Source of the DNA: Azotimanducus sp965199815
Lineage (GTDB): Bacteria; Pseudomonadota; Gammaproteobacteria; Pseudomonadales; Azotimanducaceae
DNA length: 64,000 bases
Reading direction: 5' to 3'
Assembly (NCBI GenBank): GCA_965199815.1
Contig: CBDATE010000018.1
Location: 62,001-126,000, forward strand
Both the position numbers and the translations under genes were made by a program. Below the pieces are notes generated by a model that saw only the letters and a program-made list of their open reading frames with translations, had not been told where the DNA came from and searched no databases. Below are positions 8,137-17,082 of this stretch, in pieces (positions within the stretch are counted from its first letter, which is position 1; the number at the start of each line of letters is the position of its first letter).

Positions 8137-8794
8137 CCGACTCCTCGCTTGGTTGCCAATTCTAGTGTCTCTTGCACCGGCAGAGACCGACCACGTCACT
8201 TTTCTTTTCCCGTAACGCGCAATTCGCCTGCGGACTGAACTTAGCTTGTGGATAAGTCTGTGGATAACCTGTGTGTCGATGCCCTCCGAATTGGAGTTCA
8301 CCCCCTGTCTGCCCGTGCCCTGGCACCCGCCGAGCTTGCCAATCCTGAGACAAAGGGCATAAACCATTTGAAAAATGTCAATTTTTTCAATGATCTAAAA
8401 ATTCAATCGTTGCGCCAGCAGAATGCTCCCACAAAATTCCCGTCGGCAACGCTCGGGTGGCATTCACAATCATTGTGCATAACTCTGTGCATAACCCTGT
8501 GTGTAACCCTGTATAACCTGTGGATAAATCGCTCCCGCGAACTTGTCCAGAGGGTATCCACAGGGTTACCACCAACCTTATCCACAGGTTTTTTCCAACC
8601 TCTCCAAAGAGCTAAGGTACTTATCCACAAAATTGGCTGCCTTAATAATAATCAGGTATGTTTTTTTTTGCCCTGCGAAAGCTCCCTCTGCACAAGGCTC
8701 TCGAATTCATGTTCTCCCTTGTGATGGTTGTGATGATGACCTCGGCTTTGGGCTAAAATTGACACCGTTCATTCACTGTGAGGAGCGCTCGTTC
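8137..8794. other. oriC: Chromosomal replication origin oriC
   Basis: The 658-bp gap between divergent dnaA and rpmH has no credible gene. Perfect TTATCCACA-type boxes lie at 8247-8255, 8259-8267 and 8519-8527 (minus orientation) and at 8578-8586 and 8621-8629 (plus orientation). Relaxed boxes are TGTGCATAA at 8474-8482 and 8486-8494, TGTGTGTAA at 8498-8506 and GTATCCACA at 8554-8562. An AT-rich stretch at 8359-8410, including a GATC at 8392, sits between the two clusters and is the likely unwinding element. A second AT-rich block with a T-run follows at 8641-8670. Confidence 0.92.
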
Positions 8795-8929
8795 GTGAAG
8801 CGCACATATCAACCGAGCGTCATTCGTCGCAAGCGTCGGCACGGATTCAGGGCGCGCATGCATTCTCGTGCCGGACGCAAGATACTCAGCGCTCGCCGCC
8901 GCAAGGGGCGCCAGTTGTTGGCCAGGTGA
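8795..8929 (+). CDS. rpmH: 50S ribosomal protein L34
   Basis: The 44-residue, very basic protein is a textbook L34 (KRTYQPSVIRRKRRHGFRARM and a C-terminal RRKGRQLLAR). It starts with GTG, nine bases after AGGAG at 8781-8785. The same frame is open upstream through oriC but that is not coding. Its stop TGA overlaps the GTG start of the next gene (GTGA), giving translational coupling of L34 to the RNase P protein. Confidence 0.96.
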   Translation: MKRTYQPSVIRRKRRHGFRARMHSRAGRKILSARRRKGRQLLAR

Positions 8930-9627
8930 CGAATCGCACGTTCTCCTTTCCCAGGGACGCACGCCTTGTCAAGTCACGCGACATCCTGCGTGTTCTCGAG
9001 GGGCCGAATCGACGCTTGCGACGCAACACTGTGGAGCTTCTCTGGGTGCCGAATGGTCTGTCCAAGTCTCGATTGGGGGTAATCGTATCGCGCGCCTATG
9101 ACCGGCGCAGCAGTCGACGCAACCTCTTCAAGCGTTGTGCACGAGAGCGATTTCGCCTCCTGTGTCATGCGCGCTCCGGAATACCCGCAGTGGATGTTCT
9201 GGTCAGGGCGCGTGGTCGTCCCGCTACCGGCACTCCGGCGCGTGATGTACAGCGGGCATTCAAGGCACTGATACAGGCAATGCGGCAATCCGACACGCAG
9301 CTCCAGGCTGCACAGCAGCCAGCACCTGATAATCAGGCGAGAAGGACCTCGTTCGCAGTACGCGGCCTGTTGGCCATGATCGCTTTCTATCGAATGGTAC
9401 TCAGCCCCATGCTCGGTGCGCGCTGCCGCTTCCATCCCACCTGCTCGCAATATGCTCTGGAGGCAATCCGTGAATGGGGCGCGCTCAGAGGAGTATTGCT
9501 TGCCCTGAGGCGCATTGCCAAGTGTCATCCGCTGCATGACGGCGGTTCGGACCCGGTGCCCAGGCGCTTGTTCACGGCGACCGCGAGCGGCGGCGAGCCA
9601 CAGGGCATGTCGGGAGGCCGAAACTGA
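8926..9627 (+). CDS. rnpA: RNase P protein component fused in frame to YidD
   Basis: One 233-residue frame holds two proteins that are usually separate. Residues 1 to about 115 are RnpA, the protein cofactor of RNase P in tRNA 5' maturation, with the basic RRNLFKRCARERFRL helix that binds RNA. Residues about 148-215 are YidD, a small membrane-associated factor that aids YidC-dependent insertion, with its MVLSPMLGARCRFHPTCSQYALEAI signature (given here as pieces: LSPMLG, CRFHPTCSQYA). A Gln/Ala/Pro-rich linker of about 30 residues joins them, and no stop codon separates them. Internal starts (TTG at 9370 or ATG at 9376) could still make free YidD. The stop TGA at 9625-9627 overlaps the yidC ATG. 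Confidence 0.88.
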   Translation: MTNRTFSFPRDARLVKSRDILRVLEGPNRRLRRNTVELLWVPNGLSKSRLGVIVSRAYDRRSSRRNLFKRCARERFRLLCHARSGIPAVDVLVRARGRPATGTPARDVQRAFKALIQAMRQSDTQLQAAQQPAPDNQARRTSFAVRGLLAMIAFYRMVLSPMLGARCRFHPTCSQYALEAIREWGALRGVLLALRRIAKCHPLHDGGSDPVPRRLFTATASGGEPQGMSGGRN

Positions 9628-11336
9628 TGCCACAGGACTGGCAGAGATACGTGTTGTTGGCTGGCCTGGCTGTGGTCGCTTACCTGCTGGTGCTGCAATG
9701 GAATGCGGACTACGGCGGCGTGACGCCGACGGTGGTCGGGTCGGAAACGCCGGATCTGGCACAGAACCAGCCTGGTGATACGCCCGCCGGGCTTGCAGCA
9801 AGCGAGCAGGCGAGCGACGTACCGGATGCGAACCTCATGGGTGCCGAGGTCGGACAATCTGCAGAGGCAGTCACGGGACGGGCGGCCAGTCAGGCCGTGC
9901 AGGTGCGCACCGAGGTGCTGGAGGTCTGGATCGATCCGGTTGGCGGCGACCTGATTCGCGCCCGCCTGCCCACGCACCCGCTCAGTCTGGACACACCGGA
10001 CAGGGCCTTTCCGCTGCTTGACCGCGGTAACGGGCGGGAATATGTCGCGCAGTCGGGATTGATCGGTGCTGATGGAGTGGATGCGGACGGCACACGTCCA
10101 CTGTTCGGCAGCCCGCTCAATCAATACAGGTCGCAACCGGGCGAGCCGCTGGAGGTCGTGTTGCGGATGCAGCCGAAAGCCGGGCAGGAACACTTGAAGG
10201 TGGAGAAGCACTACAGATTCATGCCTGATGACTACCTCGTCGAGATGCACTACCGAGTGGAGAACACCGGCGATGAACCGGCGCGCATGAATCTCTTTGC
10301 GCAGTTCAAGCACGATGGCGGCGAGGCGCTGGTCGGCAAGGTCGGAGGCCTGGGGCCGCGTCCCTATGTCGGGGCGGCCTTGCAGACGAAGGACGACCGC
10401 TACTTCAAGCTGGAGTTCGACGATCTTGATGATGGCCCCTTCAGGGGGCTCTTGAGCGGCGGCTGGGTGGCCATGTTGCAGCATTACTTCCTTGCCGCCT
10501 GGATTCCCGGCCGCGAAGACAACAACGCCTATTTTGGTCGCAAGACGACGGATGGACGCTATACCGTGGGGTACATAGGCCCGGAGCAGCGGCTGGCACC
10601 CGGGGAAGAGGCATCCTTTGTCAGCCAGATATACCTCGGCCCCAAGAATCAGCGCCGTTTGCAGGAGATTGCGCCGGATCTCAACCTGACGGTCGATTAT
10701 GGCTTCCTCTGGTGGCTCGCGGTGCCGCTTTTTCGTGTGCTCGACTGGCTGCACGGGTTTGTCGGCAACTGGGGTGTTGCCATCATCCTGCTCACCTTGC
10801 TGGTGAAGCTGGTGCTCTATCCGCTGTCGAATGCCGGGTACAAGTCCATGGCCAAGATGCGTCAGGTCGCGCCCAGGATGAAGCAGCTGCAGGAGCGCTA
10901 CGGCGACGACCGACAAAAACTGTCCACGGAAATGATGGCGCTCTACAAGCGTGAGGGCGCGAATCCCATGGGCGGATGTCTGCCCATGCTACTGCCTATG
11001 CCGGTATTCATCGCACTCTATTGGGTGCTTTACGAAAGCGTGGAACTCAGGCAGGCACCCTTCGTACTCTGGATTCAGGACCTGTCGGAGATTGATCCCT
11101 TCTTCGTGCTGCCGATTCTCATGGGGGCTTCCATGTTCTTCATGCAATACCTCAATCCGCCGCCGCCAGACCCCATGCAGGCGCGCATCATGAAAGCCAT
11201 GCCCATCGCCTTTACCGTGCTGTTTCTGTTCTTTCCTTCCGGGTTGGTGCTCTACTGGCTGGTCAACAACATCCTGTCGCTGGCGCAGCAGTGGTACATC
11301 ACGCGGCAAACCGAAGCCGCTGCCGGCAAGGCGTAG
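9627..11336 (+). CDS. yidC: Membrane protein insertase YidC
   Basis: YidC inserts membrane proteins, alone or with SecYEG. Substrates include ATP synthase subunit c, encoded about 9 kb downstream here. The 569-residue protein has an N-terminal transmembrane anchor (about residues 7-25), a large periplasmic P1 domain and the conserved C-terminal five-helix core, with GNWGVAIILLTLLVKL, NPMGGCLPMLLPMPVF and FPSGLVLYWLVNN. A GGGAGG ribosome site precedes the ATG. The ATG overlaps the rnpA-yidD stop, so the two are translationally coupled. Confidence 0.96.
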   Translation: MPQDWQRYVLLAGLAVVAYLLVLQWNADYGGVTPTVVGSETPDLAQNQPGDTPAGLAASEQASDVPDANLMGAEVGQSAEAVTGRAASQAVQVRTEVLEVWIDPVGGDLIRARLPTHPLSLDTPDRAFPLLDRGNGREYVAQSGLIGADGVDADGTRPLFGSPLNQYRSQPGEPLEVVLRMQPKAGQEHLKVEKHYRFMPDDYLVEMHYRVENTGDEPARMNLFAQFKHDGGEALVGKVGGLGPRPYVGAALQTKDDRYFKLEFDDLDDGPFRGLLSGGWVAMLQHYFLAAWIPGREDNNAYFGRKTTDGRYTVGYIGPEQRLAPGEEASFVSQIYLGPKNQRRLQEIAPDLNLTVDYGFLWWLAVPLFRVLDWLHGFVGNWGVAIILLTLLVKLVLYPLSNAGYKSMAKMRQVAPRMKQLQERYGDDRQKLSTEMMALYKREGANPMGGCLPMLLPMPVFIALYWVLYESVELRQAPFVLWIQDLSEIDPFFVLPILMGASMFFMQYLNPPPPDPMQARIMKAMPIAFTVLFLFFPSGLVLYWLVNNILSLAQQWYITRQTEAAAGKA

Positions 11337-11375
11337 ATTGGGTGTGCACACTCGCCTGTTCTGCGGGAGACGCGC

Positions 11376-12713
11376 ATGGACAGCACAAGCCACAAGCACA
11401 GCGCGGACACTATCGCCGCTATCGCCACGCCCCCGGGCCAGGGTGGAGTCGGCATCCTGCGCCTGTCGGGTGCGCTGGCAGGGCAGATTGGCAAGCACAT
11501 CACGGGTGGCGAAGTTCCCGAGCGGCGTGTGCGTCTGGCACACTTTCTCGATGCCGGGGGGCGGGTGCTCGATCAGGGCCTGGCGGTGCGCTTTCGCGCG
11601 CCAGCGAGTTTCACCGGGGAAGATGTGGTGGAACTGCACGCGCACGGTAGCCCGGTGGTATTGTCTCTGCTTCTGGATAGATGCCTGCAACTCGGTGCGC
11701 GCATTGCCGCGCCGGGAGAATTCAGCGAGCGCGCCTTCCTGAACGGAAAACTCGATCTGGTGCAGGCCGAGGCCATCGCCGACCTCATTGCCAGCGGCAG
11801 CGAGGGCGCGGCGAGGGCCGCCGTCCGTTCGCTGCAAGGGGCCTTTTCCAGCTTGGTGCGCGCACTTGATGATGAGGTTCGAACCCTGCGCGCCGAGCTC
11901 GAGGCGAGTCTGGATTTTGCTGACGAATCCGAGGTGCATCTGGAGAATGCAAGGCTTCGGCAGCAACTCGGGCGTGTGCTCGCCAGGTTGCGCGAGGTGC
12001 TTGATGAGGCGAAGCGCGGTGCAACGCTCAATCAGCGCATCCGACTCGTGCTCGCCGGTGCGCCGAATGTCGGCAAGTCGAGCCTGCTCAATCGGTTGGT
12101 CGGTTATGAGCGCGCGATAGTCAGTGCACAGCCGGGGACCACGCGCGATATACTCGACGCGGAAATACGCTTGGCGGGGCTCGCGGTGGAGGTGACCGAC
12201 ACCGCCGGTCTGAGAACATCGGGTGAGTGCGTGGAGGCGGAAGGTGTGCGGCGGGCGCGAGAGGCGATCAAGCTCGCCGATGTGCGCATAGATCTCTGGG
12301 ACGCGACGCGACCCGAGACCAGAGGCACCTGGCCGCCGCCGAAGGCGGGGCAGCGGGTGGTCGAGGTGATGAACAAGAGCGATCTGGTTGCCGCGGCGGA
12401 TGGGAAAGACGCTTTGGCCGTATCAGCGAAGACTGGAACCGGCATAGCCGCGTTGCGCACCCATATCGAAACCCTGCTCGCCTTCGATGAGCGCGAACCT
12501 GCCTTCCTGGCGCGCGCGCGGCATGTCCACGCGCTCGAGCGCAGCCAGGAGCATCTCGCCGCAGCCTGTGCACAGCAACGCACGGGCGATGCGCTGGAGC
12601 TGGTGGCCGAAGAACTGCGGGCGGCGCATCTGGCCCTGGGAGAGATCGTCGGAGTGACCACCACGGAAGATCTGCTCGGCGAGATCTTCAGACACTTCTG
12701 CCTTGGCAAATGA
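11376..12713 (+). CDS. mnmE: tRNA uridine-5-carboxymethylaminomethyl modification GTPase MnmE
   Basis: With MnmG it forms the complex that installs (carboxymethyl)aminomethyl groups on the wobble uridine of certain tRNAs. The 445-residue protein has the N-terminal folate-binding domain, a GTPase domain with GAPNVGKSSLLN (P-loop), DTAGLR (switch II region) and NKSDL, and the strictly conserved C-terminal FCLGK with its essential Cys. The ATG has a GGGAG ribosome site. It sits between yidC and its partner mnmG. Confidence 0.96.
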   Translation: MDSTSHKHSADTIAAIATPPGQGGVGILRLSGALAGQIGKHITGGEVPERRVRLAHFLDAGGRVLDQGLAVRFRAPASFTGEDVVELHAHGSPVVLSLLLDRCLQLGARIAAPGEFSERAFLNGKLDLVQAEAIADLIASGSEGAARAAVRSLQGAFSSLVRALDDEVRTLRAELEASLDFADESEVHLENARLRQQLGRVLARLREVLDEAKRGATLNQRIRLVLAGAPNVGKSSLLNRLVGYERAIVSAQPGTTRDILDAEIRLAGLAVEVTDTAGLRTSGECVEAEGVRRAREAIKLADVRIDLWDATRPETRGTWPPPKAGQRVVEVMNKSDLVAAADGKDALAVSAKTGTGIAALRTHIETLLAFDEREPAFLARARHVHALERSQEHLAAACAQQRTGDALELVAEELRAAHLALGEIVGVTTTEDLLGEIFRHFCLGK

Positions 12714-12748
12714 TGCCCGCGCAGGTCGCTTGACATGACGCAGGCGAG

Positions 12749-12771
12749 GTCACAAGCTGAAAGCCTGTGAC
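12749..12771. promoter_or_regulatory. Hairpin between mnmE and mnmG
   Basis: A 10-bp stem with one mismatch and a GAA loop (arms GTCACAAGCT and AGCCTGTGAC) lies in the 108-bp gap between mnmE and mnmG. No T-run follows, so it is not a classical intrinsic terminator. It may be a processing or attenuation structure. Confidence 0.4.
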
Positions 12772-12821
12772 GGCAGTGACGGTGCCGCCGAGTACGCACT
12801 GCAGCGAACCCGAGAGCAGGA

Positions 12822-14696
12822 ATGAAGAGCGAAGCTGACATCATTGTGATTGGCGCGGGGCACGCGGGCGTGGAGGCTGCTGCGGCCAGCGCACGCATGG
12901 GCGCGGATACCCTGCTCATCACGCAAAGCCTGGAAACCATTGGCCAGATGTCTTGCAATCCGGCGATTGGCGGAGTCGGAAAAAGCCATTTGGTACGAGA
13001 AATCGACGCGCTTGGCGGGCTGATGGCGCAAGCCGCGGACGAATCGGGTATTCAGTTTCGCGTACTCAATGCCAGCAAGGGGGCCGCGGTGCGCGCCACC
13101 CGTGCACAAACCGACAGGCAGCTGTACCGCGCGGCCATTCGCCGCAGGATCGAGCAGCAGGCCGGGCTGCGGCTTGTGCAGCAGGAAATTGTCAACCTGT
13201 GTATCGAACAGGGTCGCGTTATCGGTGTCGAGACGGTGCTCGGGGTGGTGTACCACGCCCGCGCGGTGGTGCTCACCACGGGCACCTTTCTTGGCGGTGT
13301 GATGCACGTGGGCACACAGAGCCACGCCGGCGGTCGAGCGGGTGAGCGGGCAGCAACCGCGCTCGCTGCCAGGTTGCGTGAACTCGGCTTTGTCTTGCAG
13401 CGCCTGAAGACCGGTACGCCACCGCGACTTGATGGCCGCACTCTGGATCTCGCGAGCATGGATGTGCAGCCAAGCGATGAGCCCTTGCCGGTGATGTCCT
13501 TTACCGGATCGGTGGATGTGCATCCGGTGCAAAAACCCTGCCACATCACACACACCAACGCGACCACGCACGAGATTATCCGTGCCGCGCTCAAGGATTC
13601 CCCGCTCTACACGGGGCGCATCCAGGGCGTGGGGCCGAGATACTGTCCTTCCATTGAAGACAAGGTGGTGCGCTTCGCCACGCGTGAGGCGCATCAGATT
13701 TTCATGGAACCGGAAGGGCTCGAAGCTCAGGAGTATTACCCGAATGGCATCTCGACGAGCCTGCCATTTGCCGCGCAGACGGCGCTTGTGCACAGCATCC
13801 GTGGCTGCGAAGCGGCGCACATCACGCGCCCGGGGTATGCCATCGAGTACGATTATCTCGACCCCAGGGGGCTTGTGCCTTCGCTGGAGACGCGCGCTGT
13901 CGAGGGTCTGTTTCTGGCTGGTCAGATCAATGGCACCACCGGCTATGAGGAAGCGGCCGCGCAAGGCCTGATCGCCGGCGCGAATGCGGCGCTCAAGGTT
14001 GCCGGCAAGCCCGCATGGGCACCGTCGCGACGCGAAGCCTATATCGGCGTACTGATTGATGATCTCACCACGCAGGGTGTGCTCGAACCGTACCGCATGT
14101 TCACCAGCCGCGCCGAGTATCGCGTTCTGTTGCGCGAGGACAACGCCGATGCCAGGCTGACCCCCAAGGGTCGGGAACTCGGCCTGGTTGATGATGCGCG
14201 CTGGCGGGTGTATCAGGCACGGCAAGCGAGACTGAAGCGCCTCGATAGTGTGCTGCGAAATACGCGCGTGGTACCGGCATCGACGCTCGCAGAGACGCTC
14301 GAGCGCGCATGTGGCACACGTATTACGAGGGATCAGAATGCTTTCGATCTCTTGCGCCGCCCGGAAATCGGCTCGGCGCTGCTGCGCTCCGGCATGGGAA
14401 CGCAAACCGCACCGGAGACGAGCGCCGAGGATTGGGAGCAGATGAAGACCGAGGCGAGTTATGCCGGTTATGTGCCGCGCATGGAGCGCGAGATCGCGCA
14501 ACTGAAGGCTCGCGAGGCCACCAGCATTCCACGGAGTTTCTCGTATCGGGGGATTGGCGGACTCTCTGCGGAGCTGACGCACAAGCTCGAACAACGCGCA
14601 CCGACAACGCTCGCCCAGGCGGCTCGCATCGACGGCATGACACCTGCCGCGTTATCTATCCTGCTCGTGCACCTGAAGCGAAATCAGGTGGCATGA
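12822..14696 (+). CDS. mnmG: tRNA uridine-5-carboxymethylaminomethyl modification enzyme MnmG (GidA)
   Basis: This FAD-dependent partner of MnmE acts in tRNA wobble uridine modification. The 624-residue protein has the N-terminal FAD-binding motif VIGAGHAGVEAA at about 8-19, the SCNPAIGGVGKSHLVREIDALGG block, the LKTGTPPRLDGRT motif and the GLFLAGQINGTTGYEEAAAQG motif, and a helical C-terminal domain that binds MnmE. The length matches E. coli (629). An AGCAGGA ribosome site precedes the ATG. Confidence 0.97.
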   Translation: MKSEADIIVIGAGHAGVEAAAASARMGADTLLITQSLETIGQMSCNPAIGGVGKSHLVREIDALGGLMAQAADESGIQFRVLNASKGAAVRATRAQTDRQLYRAAIRRRIEQQAGLRLVQQEIVNLCIEQGRVIGVETVLGVVYHARAVVLTTGTFLGGVMHVGTQSHAGGRAGERAATALAARLRELGFVLQRLKTGTPPRLDGRTLDLASMDVQPSDEPLPVMSFTGSVDVHPVQKPCHITHTNATTHEIIRAALKDSPLYTGRIQGVGPRYCPSIEDKVVRFATREAHQIFMEPEGLEAQEYYPNGISTSLPFAAQTALVHSIRGCEAAHITRPGYAIEYDYLDPRGLVPSLETRAVEGLFLAGQINGTTGYEEAAAQGLIAGANAALKVAGKPAWAPSRREAYIGVLIDDLTTQGVLEPYRMFTSRAEYRVLLREDNADARLTPKGRELGLVDDARWRVYQARQARLKRLDSVLRNTRVVPASTLAETLERACGTRITRDQNAFDLLRRPEIGSALLRSGMGTQTAPETSAEDWEQMKTEASYAGYVPRMEREIAQLKAREATSIPRSFSYRGIGGLSAELTHKLEQRAPTTLAQAARIDGMTPAALSILLVHLKRNQVA

Positions 14697-14720
14697 GCGC
14701 GGGCGCGACAGAGCAAGTCT

Positions 14721-15350
14721 GTGCAATCAATTTTACCCGCGCGTGTCCGGCAACGTGTCAAGCATCTGGGGCTGAAGCTGCGCGCTCCGGCCTGCGAAAA
14801 ACTGGCGGAATACATCACACTGCTGGCGCAAGCCAATACGCGCATGAATCTGGTGTCGCGTGACAGCGGGCGGCCAGAGGCGATTCTCGACAGGCACGTG
14901 CTGGACAGCTTGCGTGCATCCGCGTTGCTGCTCGGGCGGCGCGAGGCGGATGTGGGCTCCGGGGCGGGGCTGCCGGGGATTCCGCTTGCGATTGCGCGCC
15001 CAGAGTGCGAGTTCACGCTCATCGAACGTTCAGCGCGACGCTGTGACTTCCTTCGTCATATGCAGATGCGCCTTGATCTGGCGAATGTCAGGGTGGAGGA
15101 AGCGGATGTGCACGGCAGTCGGCTCGCTACGCCGTTCGATACGGTCGTGGCGCGCGCCTTTGCTCCACCGGAGCGTGCGCTCGCGGCGCTCGGGAATCTG
15201 GTGGCGGCAGATGGGCGCATCCTGCTTTTTGTTGGCGCGAGAGGGGGCGAAGCCGGAAGCAGGACGCGGCAGCCGGATCCGGTGCCTGCGGGCTCCGCCT
15301 CGGTCGTGTTTCTGCGCCCGGGCGCTGAATTCTGGACAGGTGCTTCATGA
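14721..15350 (+). CDS. rsmG: 16S rRNA (guanine-527-N7)-methyltransferase RsmG
   Basis: SAM-dependent enzyme that methylates G527 of 16S rRNA. The 209-residue protein has the class I methyltransferase motif DVGSGAGLPGIPLAIARP and the downstream TLIERSARRCDFLRH segment typical of RsmG (GidB). It starts with GTG, 25 bp after mnmG. Its stop TGA overlaps the ATG of parA, which is the usual order in gammaproteobacteria. Confidence 0.94.
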   Translation: MQSILPARVRQRVKHLGLKLRAPACEKLAEYITLLAQANTRMNLVSRDSGRPEAILDRHVLDSLRASALLLGRREADVGSGAGLPGIPLAIARPECEFTLIERSARRCDFLRHMQMRLDLANVRVEEADVHGSRLATPFDTVVARAFAPPERALAALGNLVAADGRILLFVGARGGEAGSRTRQPDPVPAGSASVVFLRPGAEFWTGAS

Positions 15351-16117
15351 GCGTGGCGCGCAGCGTATGCATCATCAACCAGAAGGGCGGTGTGGGCAAG
15401 ACCACCACCGCGGTCAACCTCGCCGCTGCTTTGGCCAGTCAGGACATCGCCACCTTGCTGGTGGATCTGGATCCGCAGGCGAACGCCACCCTGGGGTTTG
15501 GTGTGCGCCCGCAAGACTTGTCAATGAGCCTTTATGATGCGCTCATCGAATCGCAACCTGTGGACAGGGTATGCATCAAGGGCCTGGCAGCCGGAGTGGA
15601 TCTCTTGCCGGCACACCCGGATATGACCGGCATGGATCTTGCGCTCGGCCTGATGGACGAGCCGCAGTTGCGCCTGCGGGCGGCGTTGCAGCCGCTCAGC
15701 GAGCAGTATCGGGCCATCCTGTTCGACTGCCCGCCGACACTGAATCTCTTGTCAATCAACGGGTTGGCAGCAGCCGAGGGGGTCATCATTCCCATGCAGT
15801 GCGAGTATTACGCACTCGAAGGCTTGACGGCGCTGCTCGACACCATCAACGGGGTGCGCGAGCGGGTGAATGCGCATCTGGAGATTGACGGGATACTCCG
15901 TACCATGTTTGATCCGCGCAGCAACCTGACGCGCGATGTGTCGCGCCAACTGTCGAGATATTTTGATCGCTTGATGTTTCGCACCCTTATCCCCCGCAAT
16001 GTGCGGCTCGCCGAGGCACCGAGCCACGGTATGCCGGCCGTCACTTACGACAGGCACTCCAGAGGCGCGGTCGCCTATCAGGCGCTGGCCGTGGAATATT
16101 GCAGGCGCACACTGTGA
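15347..16117 (+). CDS. parA: Chromosome partitioning ATPase ParA (Soj)
   Basis: ParA forms an ATP-dependent gradient on the nucleoid that drives the ParB-parS complex. The 256-residue protein has the deviant Walker A motif NQKGGVGKTT near the N-terminus, a VDLDPQANAT block (Walker A') and the Walker B region ILFDCPPTLN. It lacks the N-terminal DNA-binding extension of plasmid ParAs, fitting a chromosomal type. The ATG overlaps the rsmG stop, and the stop overlaps the GTG of parB. Confidence 0.96.
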   Translation: MSVARSVCIINQKGGVGKTTTAVNLAAALASQDIATLLVDLDPQANATLGFGVRPQDLSMSLYDALIESQPVDRVCIKGLAAGVDLLPAHPDMTGMDLALGLMDEPQLRLRAALQPLSEQYRAILFDCPPTLNLLSINGLAAAEGVIIPMQCEYYALEGLTALLDTINGVRERVNAHLEIDGILRTMFDPRSNLTRDVSRQLSRYFDRLMFRTLIPRNVRLAEAPSHGMPAVTYDRHSRGAVAYQALAVEYCRRTL

Positions 16118-17019
16118 CTCAGGCCAGGAATCAAGCCAGAACCCGAGCGAAGCGCGGATTGGGTCGCGGCCTCGATGCCCTGCTCGCTGGACGCGAGCAC
16201 AGCGAGTCTGCGGAAGGCAAGTTGCGCCAGGTGCCGATCGATCTGATTGAGCAGAATCGCCAGCAGCCGAGAAGGCATTTCGATGCAGCACAACTCGACG
16301 CGCTCGCAGATTCGATTCGCCAGCAAGGGGTGCTGGAGCCTGTCCTGCTGCGCAGCCTCAAGGATGGTCGCTACGAGCTCGTGGCCGGAGAGCGACGCTG
16401 GCGGGCGGCGCAGAAGGCATCGCTTGCACACATTCCGGCGCTGGTTCGAGACATCCATGACCAGGATGCGAAAGCGATTGCGCTCATCGAGAATATGCAG
16501 CGTGTGGATCTGCGCCCGCTCGAACAGGCCGACGGCCTGCATGCGCTCATTCAGGAGCACGGCATGACGCAGCAGCGGCTGTCCGAGGCGGTCGGTCTGT
16601 CGCGCACCAAGGTGGCCAATCTGCTCAGGTTGCGCGCCCTCGACAGGGAAGTGAAGGCGCTCCTTGACGAAGGGCATCTGGACGAAGGTCACGCCAAGGT
16701 GTTGCTCGGCCTTTGTGGTGGGGACCAGGTGACTGCTGCGCGCGAAGTGGCGAAGCGCGGATTGTCGGTGCGCCAGACCGAGGCGCTGGTCGCCCGGCTG
16801 CGTTCGTCAGGCGAGTCTGACGATGGTTCCGCCACGAATGCGCCCGCCGAACACCGTGATGTCGCCAGGGATGCCGACATCAAGGCGCTGGAGCGCGAGC
16901 TCGCTGAACAGCTCGGTACTCAGGTGCGCCTCGAGACGGGGGCGCGCGGCAAGGGCCGTCTGGTGATCCACTATTCGTCGCTTGCGGTGCTTGATGGCAT
17001 CCTGAAGCGGTTGCGGTAG
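16114..17019 (+). CDS. parB: Chromosome partitioning protein ParB (Spo0J)
   Basis: This CTP-dependent DNA clamp loads at parS and recruits ParA and SMC. With the GTG at 16114, overlapping the parA stop as GTGA, it has 301 residues. It shows the N-terminal RGLGRGLDALLAG ParA-contact motif, the CTP-binding GERRWRAAQ and ENMQRVDL motifs, a helix-turn-helix (TQQRLSEAVGLSRTKVANLLR) and a C-terminal dimerisation domain. A TTG at 16099 in the same frame is a weaker alternative. Its likely target is the palindrome at 4435-4450. Confidence 0.95.
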   Translation: MTQARNQARTRAKRGLGRGLDALLAGREHSESAEGKLRQVPIDLIEQNRQQPRRHFDAAQLDALADSIRQQGVLEPVLLRSLKDGRYELVAGERRWRAAQKASLAHIPALVRDIHDQDAKAIALIENMQRVDLRPLEQADGLHALIQEHGMTQQRLSEAVGLSRTKVANLLRLRALDREVKALLDEGHLDEGHAKVLLGLCGGDQVTAAREVAKRGLSVRQTEALVARLRSSGESDDGSATNAPAEHRDVARDADIKALERELAEQLGTQVRLETGARGKGRLVIHYSSLAVLDGILKRLR

Positions 17020-17082
17020 TGTGCTTTGTCCGCATCAGAGTATTTTTTCAGGGCATGCAAGAGAAGCCCTTGGAAATCATGT

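Noticed and set aside
12750..14594. Very long minus-strand open frame opposite mnmG (and similar ones at 9525-10916, 35226-36761 and 45062-48286)
   Set aside because: High GC gives long open antisense frames. Their translations are Arg/His/Ala-rich with no family motifs, whereas the plus strand encodes clear conserved proteins.
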